Made by a program: the position numbers and the translations under genes | Notes under the pieces: generated by a model | What the model was told of the DNA's origin: nothing | What the model saw: the letters and a program-made list of their open reading frames with translations, nothing else | The model's database searches: none | Shown: piece after piece, positions 56,901 through 64,000 of the stretch | Numbering within the stretch: the stretch's first letter is position 1 | Layout: each line of letters opens with the position of its first letter | Assembly: GCA_964293475.1 (NCBI GenBank) | Contig: CAXYYJ010000004.1 | Location: 62,001-126,000, forward strand | Origin: UBA12170 sp964293475 | GTDB lineage: Bacteria > Bacteroidota > Bacteroidia > Bacteroidales > UBA12170 | Direction of reading: 5' to 3' | DNA length: 64,000 nt

Positions 56901-59900
56901 GGTGCTGTCATTGGCCAAACGAGTGGGGGAGAGTTGATTATTCCTTCGCCCGATACCACCACTAAATACTTTGCTCATTGGGAAAATATTTGCGGTGAGT
57001 CTGTTTGCACTGAGGCTGTCAGAGTAAGTGTAATTGCTCCGGCAGTTGAAGTAGCCATTGCCAATGCCAATCTGAATAATTTCTGCGCCAATACGATTAC
57101 CGAATTGGAGTTAAGAGCCTTTGGTGGACGTGGAGATACCATTGTCTGGCATTACGATGCATTAGGATTATATCCCGTTCCGCTCGATAGCATCATTACT
57201 GTGAATAGTGCTCAAGGCGATACCATTACGATTGTTCCACCTACGATTTCTACTACTTATTATCCGTTCCGTACCACGCCTTGCGAAGAAGTGGGTGGTA
57301 ATATTAGCGTGGATATCACAGTTTTTGCTCAGCCTGTGGCGCCCGATTTGGCTTACACAATTCCTTCGACAATCTGTTTTGGAATCACCGATTCCATCAC
57401 TTTGGTATACGAAGGGGGCTCTGGAATAACTCTGGACTGGTTTGCAGGTGATTGCGACAATGGGGTGTTTCTGGGCTCGGGGAACAATTTGAAAGTCTTC
57501 CCGCCAACTCAAAATACAAACTATTTTGCCAAATGGTCAACGCCCTGCGATGAATCTATTTGCGCCGAAACCCAATTAAACGTGTATCCTCCAACACAAG
57601 ATCCTGTTGCAATGGTAAGCGATACCAATAATATTTGTGCTGGAAATCTCAGCGATATTCAGTTGGTGGTTGTTGGTGGCGATGGCGATTCGGTGGTTTG
57701 GTTTGCCGATGCTTGCAATGGTATTCCTCTCAATCCTAGCACTTTCTATTATCAATCGGTGAAAGGTGATACTATTGTTATTCCCGCACCCACAACCGAC
57801 ACTTCATTCTATGCCTATTGGGCAACCCCCTGTGAATTATCCTCCTGCGTGAGTGTAGATATTTCAGTATCTCCCTTGCCATTGGCAATAGACACCATAA
57901 CTTCAAGTCACAATAATTTCTGCAGTGGCTCTGTTCCAAGTATTACACTCACTGCTTTTGGTGGAGTGGGGGATGAAATCAGCTGGACTGAAGGCAGTTG
58001 CGATGGTCCAGTTATAGCAACCACCGTATCCAACATTCTCAATATACCAAGTCCACAGGATACAACCATCTACTTTGCTAAATGGAAAACAATCTGCGAC
58101 AGCACTGTATGTAAATCCATTCAGATTAATGTTCCCGAATCACCGGTCAATCCAACTGGAATTCTAATTCAGGAATCCTTAATTTGTAACAATACCATCG
58201 ATAGCATAACCATGATCCTAAGTGGAGGAAGTGGCTATGAGGCTGTTTGGTTCTTTGGCGAATATTGTGGTAACGATACCATTCAGCCAAGCGAAATGCA
58301 AATTCTTTCTGCTAAAGGCGATACCATTCGTATTGCCCGTCCAGCTCAAACCCAGGTCATCACAGCCAATTGGGCCAGCTATCAGGGCACCTGTGGTTCT
58401 TCTGATTGCGTGAGCGAAAATGTATTTGTTTACGAAGCCCCCGAAGCCATTTATAGTATCTCTGGGGGCGTGGAATGCGAAAATACCTTGCTGCAATTTA
58501 CCCCAAATTCAACAGCGGGCTCAGGCTTGGTAACTCAGCTTCTTTGGGATTTTGGCGATGGGGTGGTGGTAGATACCAACCTTCAAACCGATCAGTTTCA
58601 TGCTTATGAAAATTCAGGAACCTACACCACCGAGCTTATTGTCACAAATACCTTTGGATGTCAGGATACTGCATGGCTTCCGGTGATTATCAGCGATGCT
58701 CCAACTGCTGCTTTCAGTTATACAAGGAGTTGCCTGGGAGAACCCGTTCAGTTCTACGATGAGTCAGTTTCAGCGGTAGATAGTATTGCAGGCTGGTTCT
58801 GGAATTTCAACGACCCCATGAGCATCAACGATACTTCGAGCCTTCAAAATCCTCAATACGCCTTCACCCAGCCTGGAATCTATGAGGTCATTCTCACGGT
58901 TACCGATACTTCTGGTTGTATTGACATTTCGACACAGGAAGTAATTGTTTCACCTGTTCCTTCAGCCTACTTTACTCTGGGAACTGCCAGCTGTCAGGGC
59001 ATTCCGGTATTCTTTAATGATTCTTCATTCACTCAGAACAACCTGATTGGTACATGGGTTTGGAACTTTGGCGATGGAACTGCCGATTCTGTCATTGCTT
59101 CTCCCAATATCCCCGATTTGTGGTATACCTATCATACCAATGGCGATTTTACTGTTTCGTTGACAGTTATCGATACTTCCGGTTGTTATAGTGAAACTTT
59201 CTATCGGTATTTTGAAGTGAGACCCAATCCGATAGCGAATTTTATCTATTCCGACACGGCTTGTCAAACAGGAATCATACATTTCTTCGACGATACCTAT
59301 CATGAACCAGGAACCAATGCGGTGGCCTGGCGATGGAATTTTGGTGATGAAGCATTTGCCTTCAATCAAAATCCTGTTCATAGCTATATTCAAACTGGCC
59401 AATTCTACAATGTGGAAATGATTGTCACCGACCAATTTGGATGTCAGGATACTATGGCAGCACCCGTGGAGGTTAAGCCTTCTATGCAAATCGCCTTTGA
59501 GGCAAATACAGTATGTAGCGGGATTGAAACTCAGTTTATAGCACAGCTGATTCAACCTGTTGGCGATCAGGTGGCGGAGTGGAAATGGTTTTTTGGCGAT
59601 AATTCCGATACCATTGTTCAGGTCGATACAGTCTATCACCAATATGGAGTAGGTGGAACTTATTATGTGAGTTTGGTGGGTGTTGATGATGGGGGTTGCG
59701 AAACCATCGTTATCAATCAGCCAGTCAATGTGAATCCGGCGCCGATGGTCGATTTCTACATCCCCAATGCTTCGTGTAGCGATCCATCTGTTTTCTACGA
59801 TCATTCAGTGGCCAATGCCGATTCCATCGTGCTCTATCATTTTGATTATGGCGATGGGACTTACGAATTTTTCAACTCCGGAAACTATCCCAACCCAGTT

Positions 59901-61355
59901 CATCATGACTATCCTGCTGGTAATAATGAATATTTAGCTACCATTTCACTGACCAATTCTAATGGTTGCGAAAGCATTAAGGAGTATAGTGTGGCACGAG
60001 AAAGTTGTATTACTATGGCTTTCGAAATTGGGTTACCAGCTTGCGTGGGTCAGGAAATTACCTTCGAAAATCATTCTGTGAGCAACAATAGCGAGGTGGT
60101 TATCGATTCAGTAATTTGGAGATTTGGCGATGGAGTAGTCTATGAGCTCGCCATCGACGAAGGGCAATTGGTTCATCATACCTATGACCTTCCTGGTACC
60201 AAAACCGTGGATATGGAGCTTCGGGCTTCCAATCAGTTTGGCGATTTTTCCATGTCTGCTTCAAGGGTTATTTATGTTAACGAAACCCCGGTTGCGGAAT
60301 TCACAGTCTCCGAAAACTTACTTTGCAGCCGTGATTCCATTCATTTTCAGGATCATTCCTGGGTGTTTAATGGTCAGATAGTTTCGTGGAATTGGAATTT
60401 TGGTGATGTATTTGCCGACAATGATACAGCTTTCAGTCAAAACCCATCCTATTGGTATGGCTCTGGCGGGAATTATCAACCTCAGCTTCAGGTGAAATCT
60501 GATTCGGGTTGTGTCCAAATATTCTCCAGAGAATTAACCTTGATTTCGTCGCCGGTGAATCATCTTTTTGCAAATCGAGAATTTGGTTGTGGTCCTGAAA
60601 ATGAAATCCTTTTCCGCGATACGGCTTATTTGGAATCTGGTTCCATTGCTGGCTACGAATGGGTTTTCGGCTTTAACGATACGGTTAAAACACAGGTTGA
60701 TAGTCTGTGGTATCAGCTCGATTTGGGTGAATATACTGTCATCAGTCGTGTTATCAGCAATATGGGTTGTGTGGGTACGGATAGTCTTAGCGGATTTAAT
60801 GTTTATGATAAACCTTTAGCTCAATTTGGCTATTATCCCGAAGATATCAAAATCTCAGAACCAATAGTTTACTTCAATGACCAGTCTATTGGAACAACTG
60901 CTCCGGTTCAGTATTATCATTGGGATTTTGGCGACCTCACCGATACCATTGGTCTCGATCCTGTACATCTTTATCAAGATACAGGGAGTTTTAATGTAAT
61001 ACTCACAGTATTAGACGAAAACGGATGCGTTGACACGATTTCTCATAAACTTTATATCGATCCTGTTTACTCATTCTTCATGCCCAATGCATTTTCGCCC
61101 AATGGCAATGGTTTGAACGATGCTTTTGGACCGGTAGGAAGCTATTTTAAAGATACCGATTATGAATTTTTAATCTTTAGCCGCTGGGGAGAATTACTCT
61201 TCGAAACGAAAGATCCTGAGGAGTTATGGATTGGCGATTACCATTTTGGCTCCAAAGAACAGGTTCCTTTGGGTGTTTATTCCTGGATTATAAGGGTTGA
61301 AGATGCACTTGGAGAAGAACATGTATACAAAGGCTATGTTACAGTAGTTAGATAA
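47916..61355 (+). CDS. Giant multi-domain T9SS type B surface protein
   Basis: A 4479-residue secreted protein. The signal peptide ends at KANSQ. The body is a string of about 45 Ig/PKD-like beta-sandwich modules of four kinds: N-terminal modules with YC...GITDNGDGT (about 190-960); a 90-residue unit with YQLRLDSDN (962-1051 and ten tandem copies at 1222-2121); a second block of YC-type modules (2196-2860); seven modules with a WF..CNG core (2861-3509); then about ten PKD domains (WDFGDG, WNFNDP, 3510-4384). The C-terminus (4385-4479, NAFSPNGNGLNDAF, SRWGELLFE) is the gliding-motility-associated CHU_C domain, the type B T9SS signal. A role as a long adhesin or surface filament is likely; the ligand is unknown. 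A terminator follows. Confidence 0.92.
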   Translation: MKRGTFTNFYGLAFLLFLIFLIASPNKANSQTFSAIPTLCDNGLPIDLYTYTNPDQGSFAITLGSPVGLSGHIFDPTAAGIGSYTIRWTHGVTPGGYIDRTFDVIAAPTKPTNITSTPDEYCEDYADGTATITLTASGGYGTTYNWYDVSSNFLGTGNSIVQIAQSVPTLYQVTYENTCGESLPLNYTVIPVAISQSDLDIIGLEAIYCNDAADVNVTGVPNSLLGLSTVFSPIIPGITDNGGGSATISPTTLGTGNYNLTYTVSKNNCLLSITEPFSVDPPLVVSFAPNLPASICADYSPYNLTGSPIPSPPTSTGTFSGSGITDNGDGTGIFDPSGLSGSVDITYTYIDGNSCNSTSTQTVLVNPLPSVSILDLNNDYCYGDPVEVITGDPQIGIFSITPASTALTDNLDGTADFDPTAAGVGIYQIEYEYTDGNTCTNRASRTTEVHAILGPTINGNTNPCQNVEITYTTEATMDNYTWVVSSGGTITAGGGAGNSTVTVTWNTAGPQTVSVNYEDLNGCSAASPTVLNVTVNPLPVVSLNPLSDVCLNDAPFALSGGTPLGGTYTGTGVAAGVFNPSTAGAGTHLITYTYTDGNSCSDNDSENITVQNITANMFNLESDYCVLEANETLITDHVGDPLGYFSISPAPTNPAIFTDNGNGTAIFSPTNCAVADYNVVFTITYTYDNGTCIETDAATTYVYGQPTVSFSGLSSPYCTDHAADLLTGTPANGIFSSTGGGLTDNGNGTALFTPSVAGSAGSPYTITYTFTDPGGCFNSDDQIAVVNPVPVATLTSSDPDNTICAGASVIFTAGGGNTYQFFKNGVSVQGPGASNLYTTSALVNNDVVYALVSFSATGCDTQTSSITTTVINAPSPTFISGDNLVCNGDAGLVYETQAGMNNYVWAIVGGTITSGGTATDHTATVTWTSPGARTISVNYQNSNGCSAASATVFNVTVVALPNPNLAVSDDEICAGETGFITISGTQLGVTYQLRLDADDSPVGAAFNGTGGNIIIAANPASTTVYNIIAANSSGCFSELIDKPTITVNPLPIAGLLCSDADLEICEGELVGFTASGGDVYEFLLDGLTVQGPGAASVYSTTTLSTGEAVSAEVTISATGCTAVSSDISLLVNALPNPSLSGDAAVCLGQTGEVYSTEAGMSNYVWAVSGGTVTAGGGPANNSVTVTWNVAGLQSVQVNYENSNGCQASASTQLSVTVSDLPLNSYTLSDPIICFGNTATITQSGSQLGVDYQLRLNSDNSHVGSAVTGSGLAISFDVTPLSNTTYNVLATNAAGCENQITDLSNVIVNALPNAGLTVNGSTICSGEVATIVIQGSEFGVSYQLRLDADDSNLGVPLIGTGGDLTYHLAPTTTTVYNILATNGNLCFVEMTTKPSVIVNPLPEATLLFSNDEICYGETASMILYNSIPGVSYQLRLDSDDSHIGIPQVGNGGNLLFTVSPLITTTYNILATNSNSCFAEITDKGVVIVNSIPDNTLTVSSPSVCNGATAVITLNNSVAGVVYQLRLDSDNSNVGGGVAGNGSNITFSVSPSATTLYNILATSSDGCSAELINKSLVTIYSAPNANLIVDDDEICFGETASIVLHNSQSGVTYQLRLDADNSNIGSSLAGTGGNISFPVTPATTTVYNVYAYNSNACAVELIDRPTVTVNSLPNHTLTLGDDNICSGETADILLYNSVLGVTYQLRLDSDNSNVGMAQSGNGGILTFHDAPTSTTTYNMFAVNSHGCSIELSDKALVQVYPLANNTLTVSDPTICVGENAVITVSNSETGVSYQLRLDSDNSLIGAAVPGNGGNITFEVAPASTTLFNVLATTSHSCHVELLDRSLVTVNPSPDNNLMVSSPTICSGETAQIVVYSSQVGVSYQLRLDSDNTLVGVPVSGNGVNISFYITPVTTTLYNVLATGGNGCSIELNTKSNVTVYPLPDPFLVVDNATICYGETAVIYLHNSQSGVSYQLRNDVDDSPVGAAQTGNGGTLSFFVNLASSSVYNFLATTTDACSQELFDKSVVTVLPSPNLALSLSDDAICLGETAQIILTNSVLGVSYQLRLNSDNSLVGTVVIGTGFNIQFSVAPTASTVYNVLATNSNGCSGTLADLSSVTVYPLPAKPVITPDGPTVFCAGGSVNLTSSSASGYLWSTGATTQTIAVGTSGSFTVTVSDIHSCQSPVSDPVVVTVNPLPVVSFTGLSSSYCHDEGTALLTGSPIPVGLSTGVFSGPGITDNGDGTAIFDPVAAGIGGPYSIIYTFTNSSGCSNNHSETTTVNNPPVLTFTGLDPDYCVSNPMVLITGSEAPYGQFSGPGITDNSNGTAWFNPSAAGVGGPFTISYEFTNSQGCAGIAQQTTLVYALPTVNFATLNSEYCVDHAIVLLTGNHAPFGSFSGTGVFDNGNGTAIFDPSAAGVGGPYNISYSFTDGNSCANTSTQQTTIYPLPTVSFSGLGTDYCVDATPVILVGNHAPQGYFAGPGITDNGNGTATFNPSTAGPGLNKQITYFYTSSHFCLNSQTKNVNIHALPNVSILNLESNYCVNDDEVTITGNPLPSGSTTGFFTGGGITDLGNGTALFAPNTLIAGNIYPITYTYQDINSCSNTAFQDVNIIELPAAPSANNVSVCFGDVVPNLTATGVPGFEIRWYDNNGNLVFTGNSFPTGITAVGVYNFSVTQVHTVTGCESNHKAVTLSIKALPVVTLPPFADVCIYDFIIWLDMGTPAGGVYSGSPGVLLLPNGTYIFHPEYGGAGVHNITYTYTSPATGCHASVTKTITVHDRPVVDIIDLNSVYCVSGTPVTIHGNHAGAGTFTGPGITNNGNGSALFNPAVAGLGVKNINYYYSDPTTGCHNTKTEPTTVEGPPENVALVNISDQDVCVNQGGNIILQAIGGDGSWVNWFVNSCNGTLPDILSANGDSTIITIASPTVSTYYFAQWETECGVSDLCADNYITVTPMPVEPDTSWAAPNIICGDDQDFVSLYIVGGNFGTSLVWTQDSCSGAVIGQTSGGELIIPSPDTTTKYFAHWENICGESVCTEAVRVSVIAPAVEVAIANANLNNFCANTITELELRAFGGRGDTIVWHYDALGLYPVPLDSIITVNSAQGDTITIVPPTISTTYYPFRTTPCEEVGGNISVDITVFAQPVAPDLAYTIPSTICFGITDSITLVYEGGSGITLDWFAGDCDNGVFLGSGNNLKVFPPTQNTNYFAKWSTPCDESICAETQLNVYPPTQDPVAMVSDTNNICAGNLSDIQLVVVGGDGDSVVWFADACNGIPLNPSTFYYQSVKGDTIVIPAPTTDTSFYAYWATPCELSSCVSVDISVSPLPLAIDTITSSHNNFCSGSVPSITLTAFGGVGDEISWTEGSCDGPVIATTVSNILNIPSPQDTTIYFAKWKTICDSTVCKSIQINVPESPVNPTGILIQESLICNNTIDSITMILSGGSGYEAVWFFGEYCGNDTIQPSEMQILSAKGDTIRIARPAQTQVITANWASYQGTCGSSDCVSENVFVYEAPEAIYSISGGVECENTLLQFTPNSTAGSGLVTQLLWDFGDGVVVDTNLQTDQFHAYENSGTYTTELIVTNTFGCQDTAWLPVIISDAPTAAFSYTRSCLGEPVQFYDESVSAVDSIAGWFWNFNDPMSINDTSSLQNPQYAFTQPGIYEVILTVTDTSGCIDISTQEVIVSPVPSAYFTLGTASCQGIPVFFNDSSFTQNNLIGTWVWNFGDGTADSVIASPNIPDLWYTYHTNGDFTVSLTVIDTSGCYSETFYRYFEVRPNPIANFIYSDTACQTGIIHFFDDTYHEPGTNAVAWRWNFGDEAFAFNQNPVHSYIQTGQFYNVEMIVTDQFGCQDTMAAPVEVKPSMQIAFEANTVCSGIETQFIAQLIQPVGDQVAEWKWFFGDNSDTIVQVDTVYHQYGVGGTYYVSLVGVDDGGCETIVINQPVNVNPAPMVDFYIPNASCSDPSVFYDHSVANADSIVLYHFDYGDGTYEFFNSGNYPNPVHHDYPAGNNEYLATISLTNSNGCESIKEYSVARESCITMAFEIGLPACVGQEITFENHSVSNNSEVVIDSVIWRFGDGVVYELAIDEGQLVHHTYDLPGTKTVDMELRASNQFGDFSMSASRVIYVNETPVAEFTVSENLLCSRDSIHFQDHSWVFNGQIVSWNWNFGDVFADNDTAFSQNPSYWYGSGGNYQPQLQVKSDSGCVQIFSRELTLISSPVNHLFANREFGCGPENEILFRDTAYLESGSIAGYEWVFGFNDTVKTQVDSLWYQLDLGEYTVISRVISNMGCVGTDSLSGFNVYDKPLAQFGYYPEDIKISEPIVYFNDQSIGTTAPVQYYHWDFGDLTDTIGLDPVHLYQDTGSFNVILTVLDENGCVDTISHKLYIDPVYSFFMPNAFSPNGNGLNDAFGPVGSYFKDTDYEFLIFSRWGELLFETKDPEELWIGDYHFGSKEQVPLGVYSWIIRVEDALGEEHVYKGYVTVVR
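50799..51068 (+). repeat. Isolated copy of the 270-nt module
   Basis: A 90-residue unit (residues 962-1051) of the same family as the tandem array: NPNLAVSDDEICAGETGF at the start, GVTYQLRLDADDS in the centre. Two other modules (510 bases) separate it from the array. Confidence 0.85.
51579..54278 (+). repeat. Ten tandem copies of a 270-nt, 90-residue module
   Basis: The unit boundaries repeat every 270 bases without an indel (residues 1222-2121). Each unit has two Cys, at unit positions 11 and 73 where I counted them, and the core GVSYQLRLDSDNS. The copies differ widely at synonymous sites (for example tatcaattgcg, tatcagcttcg, tatcaactgcg), so the duplications are not recent. Confidence 0.92.
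54501..56495 (+). repeat. Block of seven YC/GITDNGNGTA modules
   Basis: Residues 2196-2860. Units of 75-85 residues share YC near the start, FSGPGITDNGNGTAIFDPSA in the middle, and a Y-x-FT...C end; one unrelated module (AAPSANNVSVCFGDVV) interrupts them. Related but more diverged copies occur in the first 960 residues. Confidence 0.8.
56496..58442 (+). repeat. Seven WF/CNG modules
   Basis: Residues 2861-3509 contain seven units of about 93 residues with the pattern C...I.L...GG.G..V.WF..CNG and ...TYYFAQWET.C.....C. Several Cys per unit suggest disulfides. Confidence 0.8.
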
Positions 61356-61361
61356 TAAACA

Positions 61362-61393
61362 AGCGACCTGTGATTTACGGGTCGCTTTTTTTT
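61362..61393 (+). terminator. Terminator of the giant gene
   Basis: The perfect seven-pair stem agcgacc / ggtcgct is followed by eight T's, just after the stop codon. Confidence 0.88.
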
Positions 61394-61400
61394 ACATTTG
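61393..61400 (+). promoter_or_regulatory. -7 element of marC, overlapping the preceding terminator
   Basis: tacatttg matches TAnnTTTG, 14 bases before the marC ATG and touching the T run of the giant gene's terminator. No -33 TTG is visible. Confidence 0.45.
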
Positions 61401-61414
61401 CAAAAAGAATTGCT

Positions 61415-62065
61415 ATGTCACAGTACCATGAACTTTTAACGGTTTCTCTTCTCTATTTTACGAGCTTTTTTAGCATCATCAATCCGTTTGGCAGCATGCC
61501 CGTCTTCCTGACCATGACTTCTAATCTCAGTAAAAAGCAAAGAACAAGAACTGCGCTGAAAGCTGTAGCAACAGCATTTATCACACTCATGATTTTTGCT
61601 TTCGGGGGTCAGATGATGTTTCAGTTTTTTGGTATCTCGGTCGATAGTTTTCGGATTGTGGGGGGAATCATTTTCTTTATGATGGGTTACGACATGCTCA
61701 ATGCGCGCTTGAGCAGTTTTAAAAGCATCGATCAAAACGAAGTGAATCAATATGTTGATGATATTGCTGTTACACCTCTTGGAATACCAATGATAGCAGG
61801 CCCGGGCGCCATCACAAACTCTATCGTTCTTATGCAGGACTCCACCACCTTTGCCATGAAGTCAGTTTTGATAGGTAGCATTATTGTTACCATGATTCTG
61901 ACTGTGATTATCTATATTAGTGGGGGAAGAATTATAAAAGTTCTGGGAGAAACAGGACGAAAAATAATGCTCAAGCTTATGGGATTGATAGTTATGGTGA
62001 TTGCTGTAGAATTTTTCTTTGCAGGATTAACGCCTATTGTTCGGGGAATTTTAAATATTCAATAA
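61415..62065 (+). CDS. MarC-family inner-membrane protein
   Basis: A 216-residue protein with six hydrophobic segments and the MarC/YhgN signature: FFSIINPFGSMPVFLTMT near the N-terminus and GIPMIAGPGAITNSIVLM in the middle. Despite the name, a role in drug resistance is not supported for this family, and its function is unknown. The start at 61415 (MSQYHELL) was preferred to 61370, which lies inside the terminator of the upstream gene. Confidence 0.85.
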   Translation: MSQYHELLTVSLLYFTSFFSIINPFGSMPVFLTMTSNLSKKQRTRTALKAVATAFITLMIFAFGGQMMFQFFGISVDSFRIVGGIIFFMMGYDMLNARLSSFKSIDQNEVNQYVDDIAVTPLGIPMIAGPGAITNSIVLMQDSTTFAMKSVLIGSIIVTMILTVIIYISGGRIIKVLGETGRKIMLKLMGLIVMVIAVEFFFAGLTPIVRGILNIQ

Positions 62066-62080
62066 ATCGGACCTTAAGAA

Positions 62081-63799
62081 TCAATCGTTGATTTCGTTTG
62101 ATTCGTCAATTCGTTCCGCTGGAGTTGGCTCAGGAATCCAATTATTAGAATAGGGTACCAATACCTTTGACGCCTGAAGCTCAGATAAGCTCAATTTCCC
62201 ATCAATATAACGCGAAAGAAGCTTAAATGTTTGGGGTTTTTCATTTTTCAAAATCATCAGGCTTGTATTAACCGCGGATTTCATGGCAATGAGAATTCCA
62301 CCTCCATAATCTGCCCAATGGCCGCTTTGGTAAATGTTTTTATAGGGGGTTTTATAACCAGCAACTTTTAATTGCATGTTTTCCTTTCCGGGTTTTTGAC
62401 CCATCATAGTGCCTTCTTTATTGCCAGTATAGCGCAAAAGAGTCATGGGTGTGGCAACATCGAAAAACTCAACATGCTCCCTTATTGTGGGAATCAGTCC
62501 TTTCTCTAGTCTTCCGATAAGAATTTCTGCGTATTCTTTTTTGATTTCTCGATACTTTCTACCTCTGACATATTGCCCATTTTCATCAATTTCACAGCCC
62601 CAATAGTTATTATCACTAATAAAAGCGGGTATAAAAAGTGTGATAGTTCCTTTATTTAAAGGTGCTAATGTTTTATCGCGAACCGATGAAGCCAAAATGT
62701 GCATGCCACTGGTGTATGGATCGCCATTGCCTAATTTTTCACGGTCAAGGGTTGTCTCAGCAAAGTATATGTTCTCTTCACCCAGGCCCAAATCCTCAGC
62801 CTTACAATCCAATCCAATTGAAACACTTAGACCGGATGAGTACAGTTTAGCCTGTTCGATTAATTTAAGTTTTTGCTGACTCTTCTTGGTCAGAGGTAAA
62901 AGCTTTTCGTAAAGAACTGTGGCATCGCAGGCTGCAACAATATATCTGCAATGGATTTCAGTGATATGCTGTTTCTTTTGCACTTTCACTCCATAGGCCA
63001 TCTCGTTTTTAACGAGTATCTCGGTTACTTTAGTCCCCAAATGCATATCCCCATTCAATTGTTTTGTTACATGAATTAGCCATTCAGCAAATCTTTGACT
63101 TCCACCACTTGGGGGAGTTTGAAAATTATTTGAATAAGCCCATGATATGGGAATTAAACAGGAAAGCAAATCGGGTTCGGAGCTAAAAACTTCTTTTAAT
63201 CTGGCATTGGTGAAATACTTTGACAGCCCTTTTTTTATGCCCGATTCTCCGGTAAAACGTAAATGTGGCAAAAACGGTACAACAAAATTAAGCATCTTCA
63301 AACCATGTAAACCTTTGTCAATCAAGTTCATGGTATCCATGCTGCGGCTTAGGTTTATATAATTGTCAAAAGATTTTGCTATTCTTTTGGCATCTCTAAA
63401 AAACTTAATAATACCTTCTTTATCCTCGGGAAAAAGTTCAATCCATTGTTGCTTGAGTTCATCCGGATTATTGGTTACTAAGTAGTTAAAGTCTTTAGAG
63501 ATAAATCTCCTGATACTTTTTTGATGCTTGGCTTTGGGGAAATCGTTTCCAACGATACTAAATATTCTTCCAACCAGTCCATCGGGGCCACAATTGTTCA
63601 ACCAATGAATGGCAGAATCGAACCGAAAGTGTTTTCTGTCGAAGCCTGCCAAATAGCCTCCAGGTTTATTGCTCATCTCTATCAGACAACAAGATAGCCC
63701 TGCTTTTGTGAGTAAGGCAGATGAAGTCAATCCACTGATTCCTCCTCCAATAATAAGGACGTCGTAGGATTTTATTGATTCGTTAATTGTAAGGTTCAT
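62081..63799 (-). CDS. Phytoene-desaturase/retinol-saturase-like FAD oxidoreductase
   Basis: A 572-residue flavoprotein. The FAD Rossmann motif VLIIGGGISGLTSSALL is followed by EMSNKPGGYLAGFDRKHFRF, the CrtI-type signature, and the C-terminal motif around QSGHWADYGGGILIAMKSA closes the FAD site. The length and motifs fit the CrtI/CrtISO/RetSat superfamily. No crtB or other carotenoid gene is adjacent, so carotenoid synthesis is not established. The start ATG at 63799 is preferred over a longer frame from 63817. Confidence 0.8.
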   Translation of the reverse strand: MNLTINESIKSYDVLIIGGGISGLTSSALLTKAGLSCCLIEMSNKPGGYLAGFDRKHFRFDSAIHWLNNCGPDGLVGRIFSIVGNDFPKAKHQKSIRRFISKDFNYLVTNNPDELKQQWIELFPEDKEGIIKFFRDAKRIAKSFDNYINLSRSMDTMNLIDKGLHGLKMLNFVVPFLPHLRFTGESGIKKGLSKYFTNARLKEVFSSEPDLLSCLIPISWAYSNNFQTPPSGGSQRFAEWLIHVTKQLNGDMHLGTKVTEILVKNEMAYGVKVQKKQHITEIHCRYIVAACDATVLYEKLLPLTKKSQQKLKLIEQAKLYSSGLSVSIGLDCKAEDLGLGEENIYFAETTLDREKLGNGDPYTSGMHILASSVRDKTLAPLNKGTITLFIPAFISDNNYWGCEIDENGQYVRGRKYREIKKEYAEILIGRLEKGLIPTIREHVEFFDVATPMTLLRYTGNKEGTMMGQKPGKENMQLKVAGYKTPYKNIYQSGHWADYGGGILIAMKSAVNTSLMILKNEKPQTFKLLSRYIDGKLSLSELQASKVLVPYSNNWIPEPTPAERIDESNEIND

Positions 63800-63922
63800 G
63801 GGTGGTGAAAATAGCAATAATTGGAATACAAAATTTCTAATAAGAATATTTATAACATTTCCGGATTTTATTAAAATGAATAAAACAGCGTTATGCTTAA
63901 ATATTTGTGGTCTTTGCCTGTT

Positions 63923-64000
63923 TTAAATTCCTTCGATTTCCAATATTGCAATACCTGAAGCTGCCATCGTGTATAGCTTAATTCGAACCCACCGTACCCT
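63923..64000 (-). CDS. C-terminal fragment of a gene running off the right edge
   Basis: An open frame enters at 64000 on the minus strand and stops at 63923-63925 (TAA). The 25 visible residues, beginning RVRWVRIKLYTMAASG and ending LEIEGI, look like the last strands of a discoidin (F5/8C)-type domain, but are too few to name. The following 120 bases to the next gene hold nothing clear. Confidence 0.4.
   Translation of the reverse strand, partial: RVRWVRIKLYTMAASGIAILEIEGI

Noticed and set aside
59025..59804. A 259-codon minus-strand open frame inside the giant gene, and many similar antisense frames elsewhere
   Set aside because: They lie fully inside well-supported genes, have low-complexity composition and lack recognisable domains; they are by-products of codon usage on the coding strand.
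61415..62065. MarC as a multiple-antibiotic-resistance determinant
   Set aside because: The family name is historical; evidence does not support a role in resistance, so no such function was assigned.

Overview
The window is a chromosomal segment from a member of the Bacteroidota. This rests on two type IX secretion (T9SS) C-terminal signals, TonB-dependent-receptor and Omp28/DUF6029 surface proteins, the rpmG-DUF4295-ftsY order, DUF4199, DUF5689 and Bacteroidota-style promoters (TTG, 17-23 nt, TAnnTTTG) in front of several genes. A gliding or free-living aquatic member is plausible, but no ribosomal RNA is present to place it further. I saw no phage, insertion sequence, CRISPR array or plasmid functions.

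Layout. 0-2 kb: 3' part of a surface protein with DUF5689 and three choice-of-anchor-J-like domains joined by polyglycine linkers. 2-7.5 kb: housekeeping genes (membrane spermidine-synthase-like protein, trmN6, rimM, rpsP, then rpmG, a 50-residue DUF4295 protein and ftsY). 7.5-14.4 kb: envelope genes (lysoplasmalogenase-like YhhN, Omp28 lipoprotein, DUF6029 barrel, TlpA-like thioredoxin) and a glycosyltransferase fused to an alpha/alpha-barrel domain. 14.7-21 kb: two PLP enzymes, prmC, and an xdhC-xdhA pair with no molybdenum-binding subunit beside it.

21.1-30.9 kb: a ten-gene chemosensory operon on the minus strand, in transcription order STAS, cheY, cheA, cheW, one MCP, cheR, a degenerate histidine kinase, cheD, cheB and a hybrid histidine kinase. 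No flagellar or pilus genes are present. The kinase between cheR and cheD has Asn where the phospho-accepting His belongs and lacks the usual Asp of the ATP lid, so it looks like a pseudokinase. The MCP ends in a DFETF pentapeptide of the CheR/CheB docking type.

31-38.5 kb: a cobalamin riboswitch precedes a T9SS-exported beta-propeller-like protein (a candidate BtuG-type B12 surface binder), followed by a TPR histidine kinase, a TonB-dependent receptor operon and rpmB, which is displaced from rpmG. 38.8-46.6 kb: PEGA lipoprotein, PagL-like lipid A deacylase, a ClC protein with a channel-like valine, a MalY-type lyase, a DUF4199-GT2-GT4 operon and tRNA-His.

46.7-64 kb: an orphan DppC-like permease, one 13.4-kb gene for a 4479-residue T9SS type B protein built of Ig/PKD-like modules (including ten tandem copies of an exactly 270-nt unit), marC, a phytoene-desaturase-like oxidoreductase, and a gene fragment at the right edge. 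Several start codons were moved downstream from the longest reading frame because a signal peptide, a promoter or an overlap argued for it; these are explained in the entries.
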